Assembly: GCF_016097555.1 (NCBI RefSeq)
Contig: NW_024533085.1
Coordinates: 1 to 64,000, forward strand
DNA length: 64,000 bases
From: Gigantopelta aegis
Lineage: Eukaryota; Mollusca; Gastropoda; Neomphalida; Peltospiridae
Reading direction: 5' to 3'
Part shown: positions 49,436-62,299 of the stretch, one piece after another
Position numbering within the stretch: position 1 is the stretch's first letter
How the letters are laid out: the number at the start of each line of letters is the position of its first letter
Made by a program: the position numbers and the translations under genes
The notes under the pieces: model-generated
Seen by the model: the letters and a program-made list of their open reading frames with translations, nothing else
What the model was told of the DNA's origin: nothing
The model's database searches: none

Positions 49436-49853
49436 AAAATGTAAACCTTTAGCGTCTGTTAAATAGAATGTTTTAGGGCACTCCAAAATATGTGTGAGAG
49501 GGTTGTGCACACCCAGAATTATCTATCTGAATCTGCGCCAGCACTAAAGAAAGTGGTTATTTGTTTTAAGTTTAAGTGTACAAACAGCAAACTATGGCAA
49601 TTGTGACTGCCATACTGAACCTTTAAGTCTTGATACGAAAAATGTACAGCATAAAACAGGACTCTTTCTTTCTGTACCACTTCACGGTTAATGGAAGTGA
49701 GAGAATGTATATTGCTGGAAATTTAAGACTAACAGTGCAACATACAATACAGAAAAAAATGTTGTCTCTCTAACCACCTCTGACATTGTTAACGCAGTGA
49801 AGCATTTATATTTTCCTGGAAATATTAAATTAACTGTCTGTTATCTTTTCCAG

Positions 49854-50117
49854 GTGGTCCAGACTCTGTTACAGTAAGTCCACCATCACCTGGGTCTGCA
49901 GCAGAAGGAGACAGTCTGATTGTGATGTGTGCTACTGCTGGCTGTAAACCACCATGTTCCTATTCCTGGACTCTGAAAAATCAGCAGATCTCATCAACCT
50001 CTCAGTTAAAACTGACAAACATCAACAGGAGTCAGACAGGGAGTGTGTACACGTGTACAGCGACCAACTCACTTATACCAAAATCTAAAACTAAACAAAT
50101 CACACTTACAGTATACT
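49854..50117 (+). CDS. Copy B exon 3: Ig domain 2
   Basis: 88 codons, acceptor CTTTTCCAG, donor ACT|GTGAGT, open throughout. IVMCATAGCKPPCSYSW keeps the extra loop cysteines. Very similar to copy A exon 3. Confidence 0.85.
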
Positions 50118-50409
50118 GTGAGTAGTATAATTTAATATGCTACATTTGTTATATTTTTTACTTAATGAACGATTAATTATTCTGAAATCTTAAGAGACCA
50201 TTTTAATATTCCTTCTTACTTCAACGTGACCTGCAGTAAACAATGAGAATTATTTATATAGCTAATGAACGATCAACGATGTTTAAGAACAGCTAATGTT
50301 AATAGTGGTTTAAAACACGTTCAATGTATTTGTTACGTAATAAAAACACACACTGTATACTGACTGGATTCAAACCCACTGCACAATTCGTATGACATTT
50401 GACAATCCC

Positions 50410-50715
50410 GTGAGCGGGACATAGCCCAGTGGTACAGCCTTTGCTGGATGCGCGGCCGGTGTGGGATCGATCGCAGTCGGTGAGTCCACTGAGCTATTTC
50501 TCGGTTCAGGCAGTGTACCACGACTGGTATATCAAATGTCGTGGTATGTACTACCCTGTCTGTGGGATGGTGCATTTAAAGGTCCCTTTGCTGCTAATCA
50601 AGTGGCGACAGCGGATTTCCTCTCTCAATATCTGTGTGTTTCTTAACCATATGTCTGACGCCATATAACCGTAAATAAAATGTGTTGAGTGCGTCGTTAA
50701 ATAAAACATTTCTGT
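50410..50715 (+). mobile_element. SINE, nearly full length, + strand
   Basis: AGCGGGACATAGCCCAGTGG head, GGTGTGGGATCGATCGCAGT, body, tail GCGTCGTTAAATAAAACATT. Not at the equivalent place in copy A. Confidence 0.9.
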
Positions 50716-50904
50716 CTTTTTTTTTCTTTAATTTCCTTTACACTGATCAGCGAACTGGAAAATTATCAATGCATTGGATTTTTATGCAAAACATAATATT
50801 ATGTTTGTATTACAATGGGAATATTTGTGTAGTGACCTTACTCAGTGATAGGCAAAAATCCCATGTTTTTCGTTACAGAGTTATCTCTGACGGCAGACAG
50901 CGAT

Positions 50905-51035
50905 GTTAACCGTCTAACCATTAAACATTAACAACTAACCTACTGTCCTCGACAGACAGTCCAGATAGCTGAGGTGTGTGCCCAGGACAGCGTGCTTGAA
51001 CCTTAATTGGATATAAGCATGAAAATAAGTTGAAA
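50905..51035 (+). mobile_element. Second-family SINE 3' part
   Basis: GTGCCCAGGACAGCGTGCTT, CCTTAATTGGATATAAGC and a GAAATGAAACG end. Confidence 0.65.
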
Positions 51036-51053
51036 TGAAACGAAATAATACCA

Positions 51054-51372
51054 GTAAAGTAAAGTTTGTTTTAATTAACAACACCACTAGAGCACATGGA
51101 TTTATGGATATAGCCCAGTGGTAAAGCGCTCACTTGATGCGCGGTAAGTATGGGATTGGTCCCCGTTGGTGTTGTCTTTGGGCTATTTCTCGATCCAGCC
51201 CGTTAACCACGACTGGTATATCAAAGGATATGTGCTATTCTGTTTGTGGGATGGTGCATATAAAATATCCTTTGCTACTAATGGAAAAATGTAGAGGATT
51301 TCCTCTATAAGACTATATGTAATAAATCGATGTGCTTTAGTCGTGTTGTTAAAGAAAAGAAAGTTTAACTTT
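51054..51372 (+). mobile_element. SINE inserted next to an inverted SINE tail
   Basis: 51054-51107 is a tail on the - strand (AGTAAAGTAAAGTTTG, CACTAGAGCACATGG). From 51108 a + strand SINE starts at ATAGCCCAGTGGTAAAGCGC and runs to TTGTTAAAGAAAAG. Head-to-tail opposite orientation makes a partial foldback. Confidence 0.8.
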
Positions 51373-51696
51373 GACAATCCCAAACTATTCAGACAAATAT
51401 GACAAAAATAAATACAGTAATTGAATTGATTTAAACTGGGACTCTACACTAAACTGACTATTTGCGAACACTGTACATGACATATATTATATGATTGCTG
51501 TACCTAGAGGAGAGGTACCTCCTCCCCGAAAAAATAAACGATAGTAATGCTCAGATAATTTACAATTAACCATTTTATGTAGCTGGAGAAAGGCCCTGTA
51601 TGACTCTCCCGTAATTATTTTAGATTAGGCATGACCCTGTGTATGCTTGCTATACAAAGTTATCAAATACAGTTTTTCTTTACTTTTATTGTGTAG

Positions 51697-51957
51697 ATGG
51701 CCCAGCCAGTGTCCAGCTGAACACCACTTCTCCACTGACAGTGAAGGAAGGTGATGATGTAGCTGTGTCATTTGAAGCGACTGACTGTTCTCCATCCTGT
51801 TCCTTCACGTGGAAGTTTAACTCTCAGACTAAATCAACCAGTTCTGTGCTGTCAGTAAATAATATACAGAGATCAGCAGCTGGTGACTACACGTGTATTG
51901 CTAGAAACAGAAACACACAGAAATCATTAGACAAGTCCATTTCTCTGGATGTGCAAT
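51697..51957 (+). CDS. Copy B exon 4: Ig domain 3, B-strand Cys lost
   Basis: 87 codons, open, GT/AG ends intact. VAVSFEATDCSPSC has Phe where copy A has Cys, so the core disulphide cannot form unless a loop cysteine substitutes. Confidence 0.83.
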
Positions 51958-52394
51958 GTGAGTAAAATATTTGTTTTCATTATTAGAACATTAATTCTTC
52001 ATGTATATATGTATTTTTTAAAATTAAAATACTATTTTCGATTTAAATGAGGGTTCATTGAAGGGGTTTGCGTCCGAATGCCATGCTGTTATATCCACGC
52101 TACATACGTGTTAATTATTAATATATATGAATATCCAATGCCTCCTTTATAGAAAGACAGCTACTACCGAGGGGATCCTCTACTTAACAATATTTTTTTA
52201 AGCAAATCTTTTATAATACAAAGTGAACTGGATCTTTGTTAATGATGATTGGATCTTTGCATTCAGTAGCTTGATGAAATACTAAATGTAAATGTTAAAC
52301 GTAACTGAATTAGTGTAATGGTTTCAGATGCCAACACATTTGCTACGGTCCAGACTTGGTTGTTAGTAGTGTACTTTTAGTAAGTAGAACATTA

Positions 52395-53150
52395 GCCACT
52401 TGCCGGATCCACGTTAATATGCACAATAGCTAATTTTATGCAAATGTTTGCACGACGTCACAGTCCAGTCGCCTGGAGGAAGGGTCGGCGGACGTCGTAC
52501 GCTATTGCAAGTGTTGATTAGTCCATTAATTAAGCTAGAGCAATGGGTAGTATTCAATGCCTTATACGGAAAACGGCGCGAGGCACGTGACCTTTGTGGC
52601 TGGTAAAACACGAGTCTGCGCTAAGCAAACACTTTCCTGGCTAAAATGCACATATTATTGATTTTCCTCTCACGGGGCACGGGTGTATTAAATGGTTATT
52701 TTTTGTTAGTTAAAAAGGATTTGTTTGTCTTGCTAAGGTTTTAACAAACCTGATAATTAAAAATAAAACATTGGTCATCAAAAAACCCAAATGAATATGA
52801 ATCCTTTTTTAATGAAGACAACAATTATCATTTAATATACAGGTATGCTTCAATTAATGTTGGCACAAGTGAATACTTATACAAACCGCACACAAAAGGA
52901 ATTGACATCACATGTTTGCAATGTCTGACATGGCCATTTCATTCACACAGCGGTCACGCGCCTCGTGCTGTTTTCCAGATAAGGCATTGATTACTATCCA
53001 TTGTTTTGGCTTAATTAATGAACTAATCAACACTAGCAAAAGTGTACGACATCCACCGACCCTTCTTCTGTGGCTGACCTGTAACGTCGTGCATATAGTT
53101 GTATTTTAATGAGCTATCGTGCATATTAATATAAGACTCCGGCCAGTTCT
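52395..53150. repeat. Interspersed repeat in inverted pair (copy B intron 4)
   Basis: 52395-52580 carries the repeat of 25060-25400 on the - strand, 52975-53150 on the + strand; both flanks share GCGCGAGGCACGTGACC / GGTCACGCGCCTCGTGC words. The two arms enclose about 390 bases and could fold. Confidence 0.75.
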
Positions 53151-53468
53151 ATTTATTAAAAGTACACTACTGTTTTTTGTTTATCTCTTCACTATCCAGT
53201 CATTGTGACTTTTATTTATTTGCCATTCTAGTTAAAATAACAAGATGTTGTTATAAAATAAGTATTACTTTGGAGTTCATAAATAATTTATATATACTTC
53301 ACTGTATACCAAACTTTGATTTAGCCTATAGGTTTAACTCAGAATCTACTCATGTATTATTTTATAAAATATTTTCATTGCAATATTTAAATGTCTTTGT
53401 TCAAACTCCGAAGCAATTCCCTAATCTACATGGAATGATCCATTTGTTTCTAATATATGTACTTGCAG

Positions 53469-53747
53469 ACCAATCTTCAATCACTTCTCTGACCTGGAAC
53501 TCGCAGTCTACACCGGTTACAGTTGGTGAGCTGACTCCTATGATTCTGAGATGTAATGTTGACAGTAATCCAGGATCTCACATCAAATTGCTGAACAAGT
53601 CACAGACTCTGCGTGAAGTAACAAACTCTAAACAGGCTGAGTACACGTGGAACGAGGCTGGATGTCTGGATACAGGACACTACACGTGTGAAGCGGGAAA
53701 CAACATCAAGTCAGCTGTCAGTGAAAGTGTCCAGCTTGTTGTGAGAT
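53469..53747 (+). CDS. Copy B exon 5: Ig domain 4
   Basis: 93 codons, acceptor ACTTGCAG, donor GAT|GTGAGT. MILRCNVDSNPGS and GHYTCEAGNN hold the core cysteines. Confidence 0.85.
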
Positions 53748-54169
53748 GTGAGTTACACATTAGTATCATTAATGATTAATGTGAAAATTATTGACCAAAT
53801 GTTATTCACTCAGTTCTAACACAGTAAAACTAAAATGTGTTTGCTTTCTTAGTCAAATTACTTATATCGTGGCATACTTATTGTAGACCAAATAACTAAC
53901 ACGTCGTACATTAGTCATTTAATATCGTTTGGTACCTTAATTAGTTCGTTTATAGTATATTCATTCCATATTATAGTCAGGTCATAAAACACTTTTTCTG
54001 TTTAGACTATTACCCATTTTATAACTTAGGCAATTTGCTCATAATTCTACTAACCGGCAAACATTAAACAAAAAAACAAAAAAATATTCTGAGGAATATA
54101 ATAGCGCGGCAACTCCACCCTTGTTTGGTACTTTTTGGTCCTTTTCTTCATTGTCCAAACAGAAACAGT

Positions 54170-54310
54170 CTTGTCGTAAAGTGTGCACCTAATGCTGTTT
54201 CTCGTTGCTAATCAATTTAAAGAGTAGCCCAATGGAATGGTGCTGAGTAGGTATTCTCTATCATTATCTCTGTGGGTCCTTAACCACATGTCCATAATTA
54301 AATTGTTATT
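54170..54310 (+). mobile_element. Old SINE remnant, shared with copy A
   Basis: AAAGAGTAGCCCAATGGAAT and GGTCCTTAACCACATGTCC, in the same intron position as 26420-26642. Confidence 0.65.
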
Positions 54311-54317
54311 GCATCAT

Positions 54318-54659
54318 TAAAGGCATACTGTCACAGACCACTGACCTATTTAATGGTCTAACAAAGTATTACCTGAACAAAAATAATTTGATTTGTCCCT
54401 AAATGTACTTTATTCAACCATCTTAATAACCACCATACTCCATTTATTAAAGACATTTTGTAAAAATAATTGAATTATGGCAATGGTCCATAATTCAAAA
54501 ACTAAAATTGCCGAGAGGGACGACATGGATTTCACACCATCATGGTTCAGTTAAGGTGATCCGATAGCTAGATTTGGTTTCCAACAATTAATGTAATTTT
54601 TATCTATTATCCATATTTTGAGAAATAAGGTCCTTACATCTGTGACAGTATGCCTTTAA
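54318..54659. mobile_element. TTAA MITE with perfect 21-bp TIRs, only in copy B
   Basis: It starts TTAAAGGCATACTGTCACAG and ends with its exact reverse complement. Internal inverted text (TTGAATTATGG / CCATAATTCAA) forms a second hairpin. Copy A lacks it here, so it came after the duplication or was lost. Confidence 0.85.
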
Positions 54660-54832
54660 ATAAAATTGTCGTCATTCCTCTTCCATTTCTGAACAGTTTA
54701 CTACAAGCAGTAATACATACACAACTTGTATATAAGGTAATTAAGAATACAATATGTTTTAAGCATGTAGATAGTTTTTAATTATCTTTATGGTGGCAAA
54801 TAGTAATAATGTAAGCAGTCAGTATATTCCAG

Positions 54833-55135
54833 GTTCACCAAGATTAGACCATCACGTTCCATTCCAGAAAGAGTTTACAACAGCGATTGGCGGTAATGTG
54901 ACTCTGAAGATATCAGTGATTGCCAATCCAACACCGACGTTCACCTGGTACAAACTGACTGATGGAAACAGAAATAATATTGGGTCTAGTAGTTCACCTA
55001 CAACTGACGTAACTGCTGCTGGGAAACACACTCTAACGAATATTCAGCATGGAGATATTGGTACCTATCAGGTTGTGGTGTCAAATGGAGCTAAAAACAC
55101 AGATCTTGTGAAGAATCTGACACTTTATGTAGCAG
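54833..55135 (+). CDS. Copy B exon 6: Ig domain 5
   Basis: 101 codons, acceptor ATATTCCAG, donor CAG|GTATGT. NVTLKISVIANPTPTFTWYK and GDIGTYQVVVSN; no core cysteines, as in copy A. Confidence 0.85.
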
Positions 55136-55690
55136 GTATGTGTAGACGGATATTCAATGATAGATATGCTAGTTATAAACTGTAACTGTAGACCACTGCG
55201 TTATTGAAAGATGGATATGCTAGTTTTAGACTGTAACTGTTATTGAAATGATATCTCACTGCCACTCTGTCATGTCCTTAATTTATCTCGCATCTCCCAG
55301 TGCTCTAAAACGTGTCAGTAGATGTGTGTGCTAGCTGCAGACTAAGTAACTGTAGAACACTGACGAGGATTGTTATTAAAATTGGATCTTACTACCACTC
55401 CAACTTCGCATTTCTTTCAATTACTTTTGTGATTATATCAAATTAATTACCGGGAACCATCATAAAACAACAGCCTTGTTAGTGTAAGTAGGAAGGACAT
55501 AAGCAATTAATTATGGTTTTCCTGTCTTAGTTGAATTCGTATGTCATCATTTCGGTTGGGCTGTATTATATTTGCATTTTAAAATGCAATTTAATGTTTA
55601 ACAATAGTGTTTTTATTAACGTTTAATTTTATTTACATAACAAATGCTTGGGTATGCGAATGTTTCAGTAAATATCTGTGTTTCTCGAAG

Positions 55691-55996
55691 GTTCTCCGAA
55701 TATTCCCTCTGATCTCACAGTATGGAGCAGTGACCCACACTCAGTCTCAGTTGCTTGGATAGGGGGATTTAATGGAGGATCAGGGCAGTCGTTTGTTGTA
55801 CAATACCGAGCAGACAGAACATCACAGTGGACCAATCTCACTGATGTGATTCCCGAAAAAGGTGTTAACACAATTCAGAAAGCTGTTATACCAAATCTTC
55901 AACCAAAGACGAGATATCTGGTGCGGGTTTTGGCTTATAACATATATGGATACGAAGACTTTACCAAGGCACAGGAAGCTTTGACATTACCTCCAG
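55691..55996 (+). CDS. Copy B exon 7: FN3 domain
   Basis: 102 codons, acceptor TTCTCGAAG, donor CAG|GTAATA. VSVAWIGGFNGG and TRYLVRVLAYNIYGY keep the FN3 core. Reading on past the donor meets TAG after about 10 codons, so intron retention would give a soluble end. Confidence 0.85.
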
Positions 55997-56596
55997 GTAA
56001 TAGTCATAATGGACAGACTCACAGATAGAGTTTTGTTATAACGCTGGGCAATATGTAGTTCATTACCTTAAGTGTGAGGAATCACGTGGTCGATAACCTT
56101 GGGTGGTTCGGACTGGTATTTTCTATCCCAATCAGTGACCCCACGACATATATATTAAAACGTATTTCCTTATATTCTATGTAGATGTAATATAATTTAG
56201 TAAATTATCTTAATTGTTTACGACGTGCATTAAAAAAAAATCAAATCTTGATTTATTCACATAAATGTGGTGTTTTTTTCTTCTATTTTTTAATAGAGTA
56301 AGCAATCGGTTTTTTTTACCATAAAACATCGTTGCCATTCTCATCATTTTGCAACACTGCAACATTTTTCTGTGTGTGTCTGAGGGGTTGGTGGCGCATA
56401 ATGAATACAGCTTTTCCATTCCCTTTAAAGCGATGTTACACTCTTTTTAGGTAATTCGGGTAGTCGGTATAACATGGTTTTGTTTTGTTTTTTAATTGTT
56501 ATCGTTTTTACAACAGACACGTTTATTATTAGTGCAGCAGCCACGCTCTTAGTAAAATGTTTATTTGTGTGATCATTGTTGTTTGTTTTATTAAAG

Positions 56597-56778
56597 GTGA
56601 ATCTTTTCTGCCAACCTCATCAAACGCAAAAAAAAAAAAAACAAAAAAAAAAAAAAAAAAATCAAAACTGGGACAGGGATTGCTTTAGGGATTGTGATAG
56701 GGATTGCGATTGCTGTCTTGACAGAGACTATCTTTGTTATTTTGTGGAGACGAGGTTATGTGTGTGCTTCAAAATCAG
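56597..56778 (+). pseudogene. Copy B exon 8: transmembrane exon broken by an A-run
   Basis: Starts GESFLPTSSNA as in copy A, then a run of A residues (about 56628-56661) makes the exon 182 bases against 150. The frame is changed before the hydrophobic stretch, which is otherwise preserved in another frame. The donor GT is shifted (TCA|GTTGGG). Run length in the assembly may be wrong. Confidence 0.65.
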
Positions 56779-57025
56779 TTGGGTCTAAAAAGGGAAACCT
56801 AATATATCAATGCAATATAGTACATTTGTGTTACAGTTGACCATACAGTTTAATTTCTATTCTGTATATTATTATATTAGTTGCATTATTCTGATGTAAC
56901 AAAATGTTCTTAAGTATACATTTATATTATAGTTTCTCGTGAACTTTGGGAAGGAATTTTAAGACATATGGGTGTAAAGGTTAAACATTATTCTTTTATA
57001 TTCTTTTTCTGGTTTTCTTAAACCG

Positions 57026-57050
57026 ATGGGCAGCGGTCTGCAGGTAATGT
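57026..57050 (+). pseudogene. Copy B exon 9 remnant
   Basis: 25 bases matching copy A exon 9 at both ends (ATGGGCAG, AATGT|GTAAGT), but the preceding acceptor reads ACCG instead of ACAG. Confidence 0.55.
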
Positions 57051-57119
57051 GTAAGTATAAACGTCATTGCGCCTTTAATTACTTATATTGTAATTGCCGG
57101 ATCTTTTACACACACATCA

Positions 57120-57246
57120 CACACACCACGACACACACACAAACACCCACACACCACCTGCGCGGGCGCGCGCTGCGCACACACACAACATATATATCTA
57201 TATATAATATATATATAATATATATATATATATATTATATATATAT
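57120..57246. repeat. CA / AT simple sequence
   Basis: CA-rich then AT-rich tract at the insertion point of the LTR element. Confidence 0.8.
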
Positions 57247-57964
57247 TGTTGACGAGTGGGCCTTGGAAAAAAGGGGGATTACCAACACTCACCGTACACA
57301 CGCATGGAAAGTGATTAATCACACAACAAAATAACAACGTTTATGAATATTTAATAGGAAGACAATAAGATATAACAAAATCAAAGAGTTGACAGTTCAA
57401 TTGGCGAGAAATATACAAATACAAGTGGGCCAAACCAATATAATGCAAAGTCCACAATCAGGTTATATTTACCCCAAAGTCAGGAATTCCAAGTTCAATC
57501 AAATCAACATTATCAGATCCAGTGCACACAAGTGCTTCCATAAAGTCACATAAGCAAAGTACATATTCTTCAATTCAAAGTTCCAAGCGAGCAAAATATA
57601 TATTATACTTTGTCTCCGACGTGGAACAAGTATCACTATATCAATACACAGTATTGTCTCCGACATGGATTTACAAATATCAGAAGGCATAGTGAACCGT
57701 CTGCCAGCAGGTCTTACAACATCAACTGAACTTCTCTATCCTCTCTACCCTGAATCTGGGTAATCATAAGGCTACGAAGTTTGTTAAAACTCACTAAAGG
57801 CCATCTATTAGATCACACCAATCCAAGTAACAATCAGTCATTGAAACACGGCTTGCTCGCTCTGCAGAACTACACCATACCCGTATCTTGAATTTAAATT
57901 ACAACTTCTTTGTTACCCCATATTGTAATAAATACCTAAAATAATTATACACAAACCCCTAACA
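57247..57964 (-). repeat. 3' LTR of the Gypsy element
   Basis: About 718 bases, aligning from its + strand left edge with 63675 onward (GAGTGGGCCTTGGAAAAA, AGTCACATAAGCAAAGTAC). Ends TGTT...AACA in + strand reading. Confidence 0.85.
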
Positions 57965-58049
57965 CTCCCCCCCCCCCCCTTCAAAGAAAAATTTTTCTAT
58001 AATAGAATTATTATGAAAACTTCTTCATAAAAAAAACAAAATGCCCCAG

Positions 58050-59230
58050 AATTCATTTCCAAATTAATACACTGAAAACTAAAGCATCAATTTTATCATT
58101 CACTGAAGGTCTTTTGTTAAATTTAATATCACGTTCATAATCAATTAATTGGCTTGTTTCAGGAAATCCCCTGGAGAGTGCACACAATGAATTGGATATC
58201 CCTTGACGTGTGGATTTGTAAGTTGTAAGTTCCAAAAATACTCCAACGCATCAATTCTCATTTGGTTTTTCATCCGTTGTATAATATAACGGATTAGGTC
58301 AGTAAAACTTTTCAGGCCACCCTGTTTTAGAACATACACGAAAAGCGTAGTGTAATTCAAACCAATGTTTCTTTCTCTAGTAGTAATTTTTTATGCTTCA
58401 GAAACTTCTTGCAAAATAGAAATGGGATGTTCAATGCCGTGGCGTCATTTGGTAATACAGCTCCCGCTCCCACATCACAGGATTACAAAAACGTGTTGTT
58501 GTTCAAAAGTTGGAGTCATCAACACGGTGTATTTGACAATACAGCCGATCTTCTGGAAAGAAATCCTGTGTTCTTTCTTCCAAGAAATTGTATTTTCGCA
58601 AATAAACTGGCAAAGGTGTTCTATCTGGGAGATTTTTTTTACAAAATTTCGATAATATCCTGCAAACAACCCCAAAGGAATCTCATATTTCTTTCCTATT
58701 TTGGGGAGAAAGTTTGGTGTTCCCTTTGGCGTAAAGGTTCCCTGGCCTTGACCTACAACAGTCCAAGATAGGTATGGGGCTCTGACAAAGTCTGTTTTGC
58801 TCAAATTTCGTTAACTCGCTTGTGACAGTTTCTCCAAATAGATGTCGAATCGCTGCTATTTTGCTTTTCCCTCGTTTTGTTGCTACGATGACGTCCCTCC
58901 ATGTAAGCGTCACAGTGGGGACACCGCGGTGACATTGTTGATCAGGCGTGAAAAGTTTTTGGGGCATTCTTAGTCCAAAAGGAATCACATTGTTTCTATA
59001 AAAATTGTGGTTTGTTAAAATTGACTATTTGTTTTGGCCCCTTGTGAAATGGAAATCGCCAAAACCTTTCAATAAATCAAACTTGTTACAAAATTAGCAT
59101 TACCCTATACGATCTACACAATATCTATTTTTTGGAATGGATGGATCGTCTTGACAAAGATTAATTTTCTTAAAAATTATTACAGAGTCGAACTCCCCTG
59201 TGACTTGGATAAGGGATTTTAATTGGTGAA
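58050..59230 (-). pseudogene. Gypsy RT and RNase H region (fossil)
   Basis: RT hallmarks are recognisable on the - strand: SKFDLLKGF-like text before 59050, VIPFGLR near 58990, a DDVIVAT-like segment near 58890 and a VVGQGQ segment near 58745. RNase H-like text follows towards 58050. Broken at many points. Confidence 0.7.
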
Positions 59231-60089
59231 TCCTGGGCACTACTATTTGAATGATGCATTTTTAACATATAGTTATCTCTTTGTTCACTTGCCCTTTTTA
59301 AGGGATGCATTGTATGCATGTTGCTTAATTGGATAGTGTGACCAATACTATGTCGTTTTCATTCAAACAGGGGTTAGGTTTGGGTTCCCTCTTTCTCCGT
59401 CAGCTCACATTCAATCCCGGTGACTTGTTTCCTTTTTTTCTTCTTTTTCCCTCCTTTTTTTTTTTTTTAAAATTTCCCCTTTTTTTTCCCTTTCTTCTCC
59501 CCCTTTCTTCCTTTTCTTCTTCCCCTTCATCTCCAACATCTTTTTTGGTTTGGTATTTGTTTTACAAACTTAAATTTTTAAAATTTTAACGGGAAACTTC
59601 CTTGGACTTGGTTAATAATTGGGTTGTTCCTATATTTTTATGATGCTTTTCCTTATCTTCTCTTTTTTTCCTTCCTTATTTTTTTTCTTTTCTTTTCTTT
59701 TGGGCTATTCCTTTTCTTTCTTTTTTCTATCAGGATTTATCAGGGAAATGGCGTTGAAAGTAAAGCTTGATCTCCTGTTTTTGATTTTTGAAAGATGGGA
59801 AGTTTAAGATCTAAATTGTCAAAAATTCTGAATTGTTAAGTTTGGTTGGGGGTACATCCGCCCACCCTTCAAACCAGTATTTCTTGATCATGATGTAATA
59901 TTCACAGGCGTCCGCCTTGACATTCAAAGTACACACATGAAATGCTATCTTGTCCCCTTTCATGATACTTTTGATCATGCTTGATGTGGACAATACCGGT
60001 TGCCTTTCGTCTTTATGGAGTAGTAATCACATAATTTCGTGCGCACTGACTTTTCTTTGGTACTGTATAAGGACCAAAAGTAATTAGAA

Positions 60090-61010
60090 TGTAATGGGTA
60101 ACCTGTAGTGGTACCGTACTAGAACTTTCTCACCAGGCTCAAAACCTCTCGTTTGGACAGCGTTTCGATCATTACCATTCTTTCATTCGTACTTGAGCTA
60201 GATTGTAAATTTTTTCTAGCTAAACTCGCGAGCCCCACACCTGAATGTTTCGTTTGAGTTGGACACATAGTCTACAAACAAATGTCTCTGAATTTTCCTT
60301 AACCAGTGATCGTCAAAAACTTCCAAAGGGACCTCTCACTCGTTGACAAATACTAGATCAAAGGGACTGAACCCTAAAGATTCTTGTATAGTTTCTATTG
60401 CAGCAACCAAGTACAATACGGGTATGCCCCAAACCCAAGCCTTCTCTGTTCCCGCACAATATGTCGTAGCATGGTCTTCAATGTTTGTGGTGAAAATTCT
60501 TTCTAAGGCTCCCCCCACCCCCCTCCACCCCTTCCCATCTGTGAGTCTGGTGTGGTCGGAAGATTTGGAATTGCTAACGCCTAATTCACCAATGAGTTGC
60601 TGAAAATTTCCTGACATAAAATTAGAACCCTGATCAGATTGTAATGAGTTTTGGCAATCGGTGCAAATACTGTGAAATTTTTTGTCAAAGCATCACAAAT
60701 GGTTTCTGCTCTAAATATTTCTCAAAGGGAATAGCTCTGGGGAAACCTTGTCGATGTACAACATGATGGTTAGCAAGTACTCGTTCTAGACTTGGTTTTT
60801 GGTAATGGACCCACACACAATCAATCAAAATTCTACTGAAGGTTCATCAAATGGCTGGGATAGGTTGTAATGCGAAACTTATGAAATTGTCTGATTGGGC
60901 TTCCCAACAAGCTGACAAGTGTGGCAAGTTCTACAATATCTTTGACGTTCATTCTGAATTCCCCCTGGCCAATAAAAAATGGTTCAACAACTTTTGATAG
61001 GTCTACTGAC
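60090..61010 (-). pseudogene. Gypsy integrase region (fossil)
   Basis: A zinc-binding-type CHTCQLVGKP near 60930, then a core segment MSGNFQQLIGELGVSNSKSS near 60610 and ESLGFSPFDLVFVNE near 60350. It lies upstream of the RT region in element orientation. Broken. Confidence 0.75.
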
Positions 61011-61599
61011 TCCTAAATGCCCTGCTAGTAGTGAGTCATGAGCCAAAACTGAGAATCTCTCTACGATAACAAACTAGGTATCACAATCTTGCTGGTGTAC
61101 CTGCCAAAACTGATCTATAAAGGGACTATCTGGTGGCCTCCACTTTCTCATCAAAATGTCCTGATCCAAGTAGTATCCACAGACACATTTTCAATCTCTT
61201 CTCAGACAAAGCCTTATTTCTAAGCTTTTTCAAACTCTGGGTTGCTTTCTGATTCTGAATGAGTTTCTCTCTGGTCCAAATATCTTTAGGAGTGACATCA
61301 CTCTGAGATTTCCTATACAGATCTATCAACTTCACCAATATTCTCATTGTCTAAGTCACACATAAATGTATCTGACAAACCAATCAAACACTCTGATTGA
61401 GCTTCAACAAACTGATACACCTCTGTCAACTGACACATCTTCTGACAAATCAACGTGTTTTGGCTGAACATCATCCAAATGAATGTCCTTCCTTAGCCAT
61501 AGCCCTGGTAACTACACACGAAGGATAAAGTAATATCTCATCTACAAAGTCTGATCCTGTTTCTACGTTATCTGAAGTCTCACAAATAACTGAATCCAC

Positions 61600-62250
61600 A
61601 CAAAACAATAGGTTTTCATAAAACAACTCCGTCCTCATTGACAAATGGGGTCATCACAAACAATTGGGTCATCACAAATATTTGCAATCCAGGTGAATCT
61701 CTAGGCTTAAGCTCACCTCCAGCCAAATCATTTCCACAAAAGATCCACACCAGAAATTGGACGCTTTTCTCTGGACTCCCACAACAAACTGTTTCCTGAG
61801 ACAAGTTCAGACTTAAGCTCAAATTCTATGAAGAGGTACATGGACAAAACCACACTCAATACCCTGCATAAGAATACTTGTACCAGTATAAGTCTCATCT
61901 GACAAAGGAAGTGTGCCCTCTAGGATAAGTGTTTGTAATGCACCTGTATCTCTAAGAATATAGTGATTTGCGCAGCATCACCATTACACAAAGAAACCTC
62001 ACACTTAGACAAGAAAGGATCATACGATGCCTTATTATCTAACTGCCATCTCACCTTTGTCTTTTCAACTGGAACCTCTTTGCCTAACCACTACTTGGTG
62101 GCTTAACAAACACATTTGCACAAGCATGGGAGACTTAAGATAAATTTTTTTATTTTATTTTTCAGCCAACAAACGACACCCACTTTTTAACGTGACCGTA
62201 TTTCTTGCAGTAATTACACATTGGCCCTGCCACTGACCATCCATAGTACT
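61600..62250 (-). pseudogene. Zinc-knuckle and protease region (fossil)
   Basis: CNYCKKYGHVKK near 62210 is a gag-type zinc knuckle; the protease region should lie below it, about 61.6-62.0 kb, but its active-site motif was not pinned down. Broken. Confidence 0.45.
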
Positions 62251-62299
62251 CCGATCCAACAGAACTGAATTCTTAGAAGAATTACTGTTTTGGTGTCCT

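Noticed and set aside
58365-58771. + strand ORFs of 96-120 codons
   Set aside because: Antisense to the RT region of the LTR fossil.
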